From assembly GCA_011374975.1 (NCBI GenBank), contig DRNU01000138.1, positions 1 to 42,738 of the forward strand: a stretch of 42,738 nucleotides of DNA, read 5' to 3'. Made by a program: the position numbers and the translations under genes. This document shows positions 36,058 to 42,738 of the stretch, one piece after another. The notes below the pieces were generated by a model. It made no database searches. It was not told the origin of the DNA and saw only the letters and a program-made list of their open reading frames with translations. This DNA comes from Gammaproteobacteria bacterium (GTDB lineage: Bacteria; Pseudomonadota; Gammaproteobacteria; DSM-19610). Position 1 is the first letter of the stretch; each line of letters opens with the position of its first letter.

Positions 36058-37707
36058 TCAGGGTAACGGCTGGGGAACAACCATTTCCTCTTCATAGATA
36101 ACGGTTTCCGCTTCCAGGCAACCGGTCACGGTGTTCTCGCTGCCGAATACATCGGCCATCTGGCCGGCGGCGAGGTCGAACACCAGGCGTTGCTCGAAGC
36201 TGATGTTGTTCTCGTCATCGAGGTAGGTTTTGAATACCCGCATGCCGTCCTTGAACACCACGCAGCGGTCACCGCTGTCGGCCTGCAGGATCATACCCGA
36301 GTAATCCGTCTCGACAGAGCCGATGATACCTGTCAGCTGGGTCAGCAGCGCGTCGGTATCGAGGATGATCAGCGCGGACTTCAGATCGCCGGGCCTGGTA
36401 TCGAACATGCCGTCCACGCGAGCGGGGATACCGTCCGCGATAGCGTCAGTGGTCAATGCCTCGCCCTGGCGGGAGAACAGTTTGGTCCCGTTCTGGACCA
36501 GGACAGCCAGCGCCGCCTCGGAATCAATCGGGTTGCCGTCCAGGTCGGTCTGACCAGGCAGCGCCAGGAACCTGAACCAGTCGCCCTTGTCGACATCGTT
36601 CTGCAGCGGGCTGCGGGCAACACCCACGACCTGCTCGAAATCACCCGGCCAGATGACTTCCGCCACCAGCACCAGCTTCCTGTGGTCGCCGTCATCGGAC
36701 GAATCATCGTCAGACGAGTCATGATCGGATGCATCATGGTCCTGGCTCTGGTCATCGTGGTTGTCGTGACTCGACTGGCTGTTCGTGTCATTGAGGTCAG
36801 CGTCGTCGTTCCGGTCGCCATCGCTATCCTCACTGCGGCTGTCCTGGCCATCATCCTGACTGCTGGGGCTCACACCAGGATTGCGCATGGCGAACCGGCC
36901 CACGGCCGTCACGATGTCACCCCTGCTGATCATATTGATATCGGCAGGATTACCGCCGGCATCGAAAAACGAAGCCGGTGCAGTGGCGGCATCGACTTTC
37001 ACGCAGTAGGGATTGCCGTCCTGTGAGTCATCGTCCAGCGCGTGTCCCTGCGCATCGATATAGCACAGGTCGAAACTGCCGCCGGTATAATCCAGGTTGT
37101 AGGCTTCGCCCTGCAGCCGGACCAGCTTGGTGTCGGCGCTGTTGTTCACGACCTTGACGAATACCACGGGGCGGAACTGGTAGCGCATGGCGTTGCCGGT
37201 TCCGGTTACCTTGATAGACTTTTCAGCGTCCATGTCCAGCTGGAGCATCAGGCTGTCCCCGGCGGCAACGTCAAAGCTGCCACGCGGGTTGAGGTCCAGC
37301 TTGCCGTTACCCGGCAGCGCAGGACTGGCCGTACTGCCATCTTTCATGACCAGCTCGATGTTGGTCAGTGTCAGGCGGATCTTGTCGTAACTGCCTGCCG
37401 GAACATCGGTCACGGAAAAGATTTCCGTGGCGGTGGCCAGTTGCAGCAGGTCGAACGTCTTGTTACCGCTGAACAGGATCACGCTGCCGCGGTCGGACAT
37501 CAGCTCCGCCTGAGTTACCGTCAGGTTGATGGCACTGAAGTCATCGCTGGGCGCATCGGTAACCAGCAGGGTCACAGTACCCGTACCGGCAGGAGAAACC
37601 GTGCCGGTTGCGGCCGTGTCACCACCGCCTCCACCACCACAGGAGAACAGGAACAGGGAAATCAGGGGAATGGCCATAAAACTGAACAGCCGGTTAGGCT
37701 TTCTCAT
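36058..37707 (-). CDS. DUF4382-like lipoprotein with an acidic linker
   Basis: 549 residues. Signal peptide with lipobox LFSC, Cys23 followed by six glycines, so probably lipidated and anchored in a membrane facing the periplasm or outside. Residues about 43-190 look like a DUF4382 domain (GTVTLLVTDAPSDDFSAINL; DVPAGSYDKIRLTLTNIEL). Residues 285-342 are a linker almost wholly Asp, Ser, His, Asn and Gln, which might bind calcium or simply be disordered. The C-terminal part (about 345-535) is a set of short beta-rich units, the kind of DUF5666-like repeats seen in such proteins. ATG at 37707 with GAGGAG eight bases upstream. Function unknown. Confidence 0.85.
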   Translation of the reverse strand: MRKPNRLFSFMAIPLISLFLFSCGGGGGGDTAATGTVSPAGTGTVTLLVTDAPSDDFSAINLTVTQAELMSDRGSVILFSGNKTFDLLQLATATEIFSVTDVPAGSYDKIRLTLTNIELVMKDGSTASPALPGNGKLDLNPRGSFDVAAGDSLMLQLDMDAEKSIKVTGTGNAMRYQFRPVVFVKVVNNSADTKLVRLQGEAYNLDYTGGSFDLCYIDAQGHALDDDSQDGNPYCVKVDAATAPASFFDAGGNPADINMISRGDIVTAVGRFAMRNPGVSPSSQDDGQDSRSEDSDGDRNDDADLNDTNSQSSHDNHDDQSQDHDASDHDSSDDDSSDDGDHRKLVLVAEVIWPGDFEQVVGVARSPLQNDVDKGDWFRFLALPGQTDLDGNPIDSEAALAVLVQNGTKLFSRQGEALTTDAIADGIPARVDGMFDTRPGDLKSALIILDTDALLTQLTGIIGSVETDYSGMILQADSGDRCVVFKDGMRVFKTYLDDENNISFEQRLVFDLAAGQMADVFGSENTVTGCLEAETVIYEEEMVVPQPLP

Positions 37708-37751
37708 AATCAGTACTCCTCATGACGCTATTTTATTTTTCAGACTCGCCA

Positions 37752-37782
37752 ATTGTAGCATAATTTGGGATTTTTATACCAA
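37752..37782 (-). promoter_or_regulatory. Candidate promoter of the DUF4382-like lipoprotein gene
   Basis: On the minus strand an extended -10, TGCTACAAT (37752-37760), with a possible -35 TTGGTA (37777-37782) at a long 19-base spacing. It lies about 45 bases upstream of the start codon, in AT-rich sequence between lnt and the lipoprotein gene, so the lipoprotein is probably transcribed separately from the lnt operon. Confidence 0.45.
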
Positions 37783-37836
37783 TACAGGTGTCTATATCGC
37801 CATGCATCCTTATGGTGCAGCGCGATACCCGGCGCC

Positions 37837-39330
37837 TCAGCCCCCACTTGCCCGGCGCCACGCGAGCACCAGTAACCCCATACTGACAAGCACCACCGGC
37901 CAGTTCCCCCAGCGTACATAAGGTGTGGCGCCCGCGCGTGGCTGCACCTTGCCGGTAACAGTCACGGTTTCAAACAGCTGGCTGCGCGCCACCCAGCCAC
38001 CGTCGGCATCGATAATGGCGGAGATACCGGTATTGGTGGCGCGCAGTACATAGCGTTCCGTTTCGCGCGCGCGCATACGCGCCATTTCCAGGTGCTGGTG
38101 CGGCGCCAGAGAGTCACCAAACCAGGCGTCGTTACTGACATTGACCAGGAAAGCCGCCTCCGGCAAGGCATGGATGAGCTGTTCGCCAAAGGCAATTTCA
38201 TAGCAGATAGAAGCGCCAACCGGGTAACCGGCGGCCTGCAACAGCGGCTGCTGCAGCTCCCCGGCACTGAAATCCGCCTGCGGCACCGGCAAAAAGCCCA
38301 GCACGCCGGCCAGCCAGTCGCGCAACGGCAGGTACTCGCCGAACGGCACCAGGTGGACCTTGTAATAAAAGCGGCCCGGCTGGTCGAGGCTGATCACCGT
38401 GTTGTAATAGCGCCAGCCGCTACGATCCAGCAGCGGCACACCGGTTAACAGTGATACACCGTGCCGGGCCAGCTCCTCGCGCAGCGGAGCGATGAAATCG
38501 GCCTCGACCTGGTCGTAGAACGCCGGGATCGCCGTCTCCGGCCATACCACAAGGGAACTGTCCAGGTGTTCACGGGTGAGCCGGGCATAGTGTTCCAGCG
38601 TAGCCTGCTGCTGCCCGGGCTTCCATTTCATGTCCTGCGGTATATTGCCCTGCACCAGGGTGGTGACCAGCGCGTCGCCCACCGGCCGGGTCCAGTGATG
38701 CTGGTTCAGCCCGAATCCCGCGGCCCACAGCACCAGCAGGGCGACAGGGGCGACAACACGGGCAGAGCCGCCGGCACGCCACAGCCAGGCCAGCAACCCC
38801 GCGCTCAGCGCTGCAACCCAACCGACGCCATACGCCCCCAGCAATGGCGCAAAACCCAGCAGCGGGCTCTCGACCTGGCTGTAGCCAAGGTTAAGCCAGG
38901 GAAAACCGGTGAAGATCCAGGAACGCACCCACTCGCTCAGCGTCCATGCCGCGGGGAAAGCCGCCAGCAAAAACCAGCGCGCGGACGCAATCCGCAGGCG
39001 TGCCAGCGCCCAGCCCATGAGCCCCGGGAACAGGGCCAGGAACATCACAAACAGCAACATCACGAGAACGGACAGCGCCAGCCCCGCGTTGCCATACAGG
39101 TAGATACTGACGTAGACCCAGGAAACACCGACGCCGAACTGTCCGACACCGAACAACCAGCCGGACAGGAACGCATCACGACCGCGGCCGGTGTGCAACA
39201 GCAGCGCCAGTACGGCCAGCGACAGCAACGGCAGGGGGTACCACTCAAAGGGCGCAAAACCCAGCGGGAATGCGGCGCCGGCCAGCAGCGCACTCAGTCC
39301 TTTCCAGGCCTTGCCCGCGGGGAATGACAT
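37837..39330 (-). CDS. lnt: Apolipoprotein N-acyltransferase
   Basis: Adds the third acyl chain to the N-terminal cysteine of lipoproteins in the inner membrane, the last step before Lol sorting. 497 residues: about six to seven membrane segments in the first 210 residues and near the C-terminus, and a periplasmic nitrilase-like domain with the triad Glu265 (VVWPETAIP), Lys324 (YYKVHLVPFGEY) and Cys376 (SICYEIAFGE). ATG at 39330, four bases after the corC stop. Substrates in this window would include LptE and the DUF4382-like lipoprotein. Confidence 0.97.
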   Translation of the reverse strand: MSFPAGKAWKGLSALLAGAAFPLGFAPFEWYPLPLLSLAVLALLLHTGRGRDAFLSGWLFGVGQFGVGVSWVYVSIYLYGNAGLALSVLVMLLFVMFLALFPGLMGWALARLRIASARWFLLAAFPAAWTLSEWVRSWIFTGFPWLNLGYSQVESPLLGFAPLLGAYGVGWVAALSAGLLAWLWRAGGSARVVAPVALLVLWAAGFGLNQHHWTRPVGDALVTTLVQGNIPQDMKWKPGQQQATLEHYARLTREHLDSSLVVWPETAIPAFYDQVEADFIAPLREELARHGVSLLTGVPLLDRSGWRYYNTVISLDQPGRFYYKVHLVPFGEYLPLRDWLAGVLGFLPVPQADFSAGELQQPLLQAAGYPVGASICYEIAFGEQLIHALPEAAFLVNVSNDAWFGDSLAPHQHLEMARMRARETERYVLRATNTGISAIIDADGGWVARSQLFETVTVTGKVQPRAGATPYVRWGNWPVVLVSMGLLVLAWRRASGG

Positions 39331-39334
39331 GAAT

Positions 39335-40210
39335 TCAGGCGAGAGAGGAAGGGGTAATCGCGTCGGGATTCAGCAACAGCGTAACCTTGAGCAACAGGAT
39401 ACGCCGGTTATCGGCGTTAATGACCTGGAAGCTCATGTTGCCGATAAGAATGGTTTCACCGCGCTTGGGCAAGCGGCCGAACTTGCTGGTCACCAGGCCA
39501 CCGATGGTATCGAATTCGTCATCGCTGAAATCGGTGCCGAAATATTCGTTGAAGTCCTCGATCGGCGTCAGCGCCTTGACCGTAAAATTGACATCGCTGA
39601 ACTTGCGGATAAAGGAATCTTCATCGATGTCGTGCTCGTCCTCGATTTCGCCCACGATCTGTTCCAGCACATCCTCGATCGTCACCATGCCGGCGACACC
39701 GCCGTACTCGTCGACCACGATGGCCAGGTGGTTGCGGCTGGCGCGGAATTCCTTGAGCAGGACGTTCAGGCGCTTGCTTTCCGGCACGAAGACCGCCGGG
39801 CGCAGTATTTCACGCAGCGAAAACTGTTCTGACTGGTTGCGGGATGAATAACGCAGCAGGTCCTTGGCCAGCAGCACGCCGACCACTTCATCGCGGCTGT
39901 CGCCCACCACCGGGAAACGCGAATGCCCGGATTCGATGGCGGATTCGATCAGTTCCTCGGGACTTGCATCGCGATTCACCACCACCATTTGCGAACGCGG
40001 GATCATGATGTCGCGCACCTGCATGTCGGCTACCTGCAGGACGCCCTCGATCATGCTCTGTGCATCGGCATCGAACAGCCCGCGGCCCTGTGCCTCGCGC
40101 AACAGGTAGACCAGCTGCTCCCGGTCTTTCGGTTCGCCCAGCAACGCCTGGCCGAGACGGTCTATCCACGAGCGCTGCGCAGAACCGTTGGCAGATCTAT
40201 CTTCTTTCAT
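39335..40210 (-). CDS. corC: CorC/HlyC family protein with CBS domains (YbeX)
   Basis: 291 residues, cytoplasmic, without the N-terminal membrane domain of larger relatives. Two CBS domains (about 65-190: VRDIMIPRSQMVVVNRDAS; NHLAIVVDEYGGVAGMVTIE) and a C-terminal CorC_HlyC transporter-associated domain (from about 200: FDTIGGLVTSKFGRLPKRGE). Linked to magnesium and cobalt efflux in enterics; YbeX has also been tied to ribosome metabolism. ATG at 40210 overlaps the end of ybeY by 14 bases; the longer open frame upstream lies within ybeY. A second Mg-related gene, mgtE, is elsewhere in the window. Confidence 0.95.
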   Translation of the reverse strand: MKEDRSANGSAQRSWIDRLGQALLGEPKDREQLVYLLREAQGRGLFDADAQSMIEGVLQVADMQVRDIMIPRSQMVVVNRDASPEELIESAIESGHSRFPVVGDSRDEVVGVLLAKDLLRYSSRNQSEQFSLREILRPAVFVPESKRLNVLLKEFRASRNHLAIVVDEYGGVAGMVTIEDVLEQIVGEIEDEHDIDEDSFIRKFSDVNFTVKALTPIEDFNEYFGTDFSDDEFDTIGGLVTSKFGRLPKRGETILIGNMSFQVINADNRRILLLKVTLLLNPDAITPSSLA

Positions 40211-40685
40211 TTTGATAAGGGTCTCCGATACCCAGTCCCTGTAATACCTGTTTTTCCAGGGTCTCCATGGCCTCCGCCTGCACATCGTCCTGGTGGTCAT
40301 AACCTTGCAGGTGCAGCACACCATGCACCACCATGTGTGCCCAGTGGTCCTGCTCCGGCTTGTGCTGCTGCCGGGCCTCGCGTTTTACCACAGCCGCGCA
40401 GATAACAATATCCCCGAGGTGGTTGCAGTCGACGCCGGGCGGCGCCTCGAAGGGAAATGACAGTACATTGGTCGGCCTGTCCTTGCCGCGATAACGTTTG
40501 TTCAGCGCACGGCTTTCCGCTTCATCGACCACACGGACAACAAGCTCCACAGCATGCCCCCCGATGCCGGGAACCGCCTGTACCCAGCGGGCAAAGTCCT
40601 GTTCAGCAGGTAGTGCAGTGTCTGCGCACGCATACTGAACCTCCAGCTGCAGGCCACCCGTGGCGGCAATGGCTTCAGTCGTCAT
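40197..40685 (-). CDS. ybeY: Endoribonuclease YbeY
   Basis: Single-strand RNase needed for 16S rRNA 3'-end maturation and ribosome quality control. 162 residues with the zinc site HGVLHLQGYDH, His121, His125 and His131. The preceding RYRGKDRPTNVLSFPFE is also characteristic. ATG at 40685 ([11 protein letters not shown]) is preferred to an upstream ATG that would lie deeper in phoH; it overlaps phoH by 11 bases. Usual partner of phoH in this operon. Confidence 0.95.
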   Translation of the reverse strand: MTTEAIAATGGLQLEVQYACADTALPAEQDFARWVQAVPGIGGHAVELVVRVVDEAESRALNKRYRGKDRPTNVLSFPFEAPPGVDCNHLGDIVICAAVVKREARQQHKPEQDHWAHMVVHGVLHLQGYDHQDDVQAEAMETLEKQVLQGLGIGDPYQNERR

Positions 40686-41655
40686 CACGGGCTTTCTCGA
40701 AGCGTTCGTAAGCATGCAGGATTTTCTTCACCAGCGGGTGACGCACCACGTCGCGTGCATCGAAGCGGGTAAAACCGATACCCTCGACACCGTCCAGGAC
40801 ATCCATGACCTGGCACAGGCCGGACTTGATGTGCTTGGGCAGGTCGATCTGGGTGATATCACCGGTGACCACAGCAGTGGAACCGAAACCGATACGGGTC
40901 AGGAACATTTTCATCTGTTCGACAGTGGTATTCTGCGCTTCGTCCAGGATCACAAACGCATCGTTGAGGGTACGGCCGCGCATGAATGCCAGCGGCGCGA
41001 TCTCGATGACATTACGTTCGATCAGTTTCGCCACGCGTTCGAAACCCAGCATTTCATACAGCGCATCATAGAGCGGCCGCAGGTAGGGATCGACTTTCTG
41101 CGACAGGTCACCGGGCAGGAAGCCCAGGCGCTCGCCGGCTTCCACCGCCGGCCTCACCAGCACCATGCGGCGCACCTTCTCCTGCTCCAGCGCCTGCACC
41201 GCGCAGGCTACCGCGAGGTAGGTTTTACCGGTACCGGCAGGACCGATGCCGAAGTTGACATCCAGTTCGAGGATGTTGCGCAGGTAGTCCTGCTGGTGCG
41301 CGCCGCGCGCCTTCACCAGGCTGCGGCGGGCATGGATCAGCAGTTCCTGCTCATCGGCGACCGGTGCTTCATGCAACGCATCGAGGCCGGCCTGCTGCAG
41401 ATAGAGATGTACGCGCTCCGGCGTCAGCGGCGCTTCGCGGGTCGCGTCGTAAAGATCCAGCAGCACTTCGCCTGCAATATCCGGGGCATTGTCATTGCCG
41501 TCGATCTGGAACCTGTTGCCACGGTTACTGATTTCGACATGCAGGCGCCGTTCCAGCTGCCGCAGGTGCTCGTCGAACTGCCCGCACAGGGAGGCCAGCC
41601 GCTGATTGTCAGCGGGTTCCAGGGTGAGGCTGATTGAAGAGGGTTCCGGGTCCAA
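40675..41655 (-). CDS. ybeZ: PhoH family ATPase (YbeZ)
   Basis: 326 residues. ATPase with Walker A GPAGTGKT at 138-145 and Walker B in [32 protein letters not shown] is the family signature between them. It works with YbeY, possibly as an RNA helicase partner. The first 120 residues form the N-terminal domain ([30 protein letters not shown]). The start is TTG at 41655, the only reasonable start codon before the conserved region, although no good ribosome binding site is seen; it lies 21 bases after the miaB stop. Confidence 0.93.
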   Translation of the reverse strand: MDPEPSSISLTLEPADNQRLASLCGQFDEHLRQLERRLHVEISNRGNRFQIDGNDNAPDIAGEVLLDLYDATREAPLTPERVHLYLQQAGLDALHEAPVADEQELLIHARRSLVKARGAHQQDYLRNILELDVNFGIGPAGTGKTYLAVACAVQALEQEKVRRMVLVRPAVEAGERLGFLPGDLSQKVDPYLRPLYDALYEMLGFERVAKLIERNVIEIAPLAFMRGRTLNDAFVILDEAQNTTVEQMKMFLTRIGFGSTAVVTGDITQIDLPKHIKSGLCQVMDVLDGVEGIGFTRFDARDVVRHPLVKKILHAYERFEKARDDD

Positions 41656-41676
41656 GGTAACAGTTCGTGGCGGGGA

Positions 41677-42738
41677 TCAACCCCAGTTAACTACTTTTGC
41701 GGCAGCTGTCGCATCGTCTACAGCGATGAACTCCCCGCGCAGCGAGTTGGGATTGGCGCCGGTGATACGTACCCGCACGAAGCGGCCGACCAGCGCTTTG
41801 CCGGCATCGAAATTGACCATGCGGTTGTTCTCGGTGCGCCCGGCCATCTGTGCCGGGTCCTTGCGCGACGGACCTTCCACCAGGATGCGCTGTTCGCTGC
41901 CCACCATGTCGGCACTGATCTGCGCCGCCATGTCCTGGATACGTTTCTGCAGGCGCGCCAGGCGCTGTTTTTTGACTGCCGGCGGCACATCGTCCGGCAT
42001 ATCGGCCGCGGGTGTGCCGGGCCTGCGGCTGTAGATGAAACTGAAGGAATGATCGAAGCCGACCGACTCGATCAGCTGCATGGTGGCTTCAAAGTCAGCC
42101 TCGGTCTCGCCCGGGAAACCGACAATGAAATCCGACGACATGCTGATATCCGGGCGCAGCTCGCGCAGGCGGCGGATCTTCGATTTATATTCCAGCGCGG
42201 TGTGGTTGCGCTTCATGGCTGCCAGCACCCGGTCCGAACCGCTCTGCACCGGCAGGTGCAGGTGGCTGACCAGTTCCGGCACTTCGCCGTATACCTGGAT
42301 CAGGCTGTCGCTCATCTCCTGCGGATGCGAGGTGGTGTAGCGGATACGGTCGATGCCGTCGACAGCGGCTATATAGGTGATCAACAGTGCAAGGTCGGCC
42401 GTCGAACCGTCGGCCATGGCACCGCGGTAGGCATTGACGTTCTGCCCCAGCAGGTTGATTTCACGCACCCCCTGCCCCGCCAGGCTGACCGCCTCGGCAA
42501 TGATGTCGTCGAACGGGCGACTGACTTCCTCGCCACGCGTGTAGGGCACCACGCAGAAGGTGCAGTACTTGCTGCAGCCTTCCATTACCGACAGGAAAGC
42601 GGTCGGACCCTCGGCACGCGGCTCCGGCAGGTTGTCGAATTTTTCGATCTCGGGGAAAGACACATCCACCACGCTGCGCGCGCCACGCGCCGCATCGATC
42701 ATGGCCGGCAGACGGTGCAGGGTCTGCGGACCGAATAC
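41677..42738 (-). CDS. miaB: tRNA-2-methylthio-N6-dimethylallyladenosine synthase, N-terminus outside window
   Basis: Radical SAM enzyme that adds a methylthio group to isopentenyladenosine at position 37 of certain tRNAs. 353 codons are visible out of about 440; the N-terminal methylthiotransferase domain with its own cluster cysteines is mostly beyond 42738, as the frame stays open to the window edge ([13 protein letters not shown]). The radical SAM motif is CSKYCTFC, and [12 protein letters not shown] and [16 protein letters not shown] are typical. The C-terminal TRAM domain spans about the last 70 residues ([26 protein letters not shown]). First visible gene of miaB-ybeZ-ybeY-corC-lnt. 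Confidence 0.97.
   Translation of the reverse strand, partial: VFGPQTLHRLPAMIDAARGARSVVDVSFPEIEKFDNLPEPRAEGPTAFLSVMEGCSKYCTFCVVPYTRGEEVSRPFDDIIAEAVSLAGQGVREINLLGQNVNAYRGAMADGSTADLALLITYIAAVDGIDRIRYTTSHPQEMSDSLIQVYGEVPELVSHLHLPVQSGSDRVLAAMKRNHTALEYKSKIRRLRELRPDISMSSDFIVGFPGETEADFEATMQLIESVGFDHSFSFIYSRRPGTPAADMPDDVPPAVKKQRLARLQKRIQDMAAQISADMVGSEQRILVEGPSRKDPAQMAGRTENNRMVNFDAGKALVGRFVRVRITGANPNSLRGEFIAVDDATAAAKVVNWG

Noticed and set aside
36682-36855. Aspartate-rich segment as a separate gene or simple tandem repeat
   Set aside because: The frame is continuous with the lipoprotein on both sides and the codons vary, so it is a linker rather than a repeat expansion or separate gene.

Overview
The window is a stretch of gammaproteobacterial chromosome, GC-rich and densely coded. 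Gene order (mla-ibaG-hisG-hisD; yrbG-kdsD-kdsC-lptCAB-rpoN-hpf-ptsN; lptE-holA, leuS and a ybeL-like gene; miaB-phoH-ybeY-corC-lnt) and the sequences point to a Gammaproteobacterium. The HprK-containing regulatory PTS and a PEP-CTERM-type surface protein suggest a Chromatiales/Ectothiorhodospira- or Xanthomonas-like relative rather than an enteric. I see no rRNA or tRNA genes, CRISPR array, prophage, plasmid genes or transposase gene.

Region 1 (1-4400, minus strand): a phospholipid-transport ABC operon mlaF-E-D-B, then ibaG, hisG and hisD (cut by the window edge). Two neighbours expected from better-known relatives are not here: mlaC (between mlaD and mlaB) and murA (between ibaG and hisG). 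Region 2 (4411-17092): a small cysteine-rich gene on the minus strand, then a long plus-strand run. It begins with yrbG and the LPS genes kdsD, kdsC, lptC, lptA and lptB. It continues with rpoN, hpf, ptsN, hprK, rapZ, an EIIA-Man-like gene, HPr, EI and mgtE. The PTS part has no sugar permease, so it is probably purely regulatory.

Region 3 (17102-20595) is the least conserved part. It holds an unknown receiver-like small protein and a probable 2-oxoglutarate/Fe(II) oxygenase (minus), and darP/yjgA (plus). A MITE-like palindromic element follows directly at the darP stop codon. Next comes a PEP-CTERM surface-protein gene broken by three frame shifts. It still has a textbook terminator, a strong ribosome binding site, a candidate sigma-54 promoter and palindromic upstream sites.

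Region 4 (20596-34486, minus) reads leuS-lptE-holA-proA-nadD-rsfS-rlmH-maf-rng-yhdP-(small secreted protein)-nitrilase, nearly without gaps and perhaps one long transcription unit. Region 5 (34610-42738) has a plus-strand zinc-ribbon gene next to leuS, an unknown membrane protein, a DUF4382-like lipoprotein with a very acidic linker, then lnt-corC-ybeY-phoH-miaB (minus; miaB is cut by the window edge).

Much of the window serves the cell envelope: phospholipid traffic (Mla, YhdP), Kdo and LPS export (KdsD/C, LptCAB, LptE), lipoprotein maturation (Lnt) and surface proteins. The rest is mainly translation/RNA housekeeping (LeuS, RsfS, RlmH, YbeY, MiaB, RNase G, HPF) and nitrogen/carbon signalling (RpoN, PTS). 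I found no clear novel multi-gene system. The best leads are the broken PEP-CTERM locus with its intact-looking sigma-54 control region, the oxygenase/pseudo-receiver pair, and the mla operon without mlaC.
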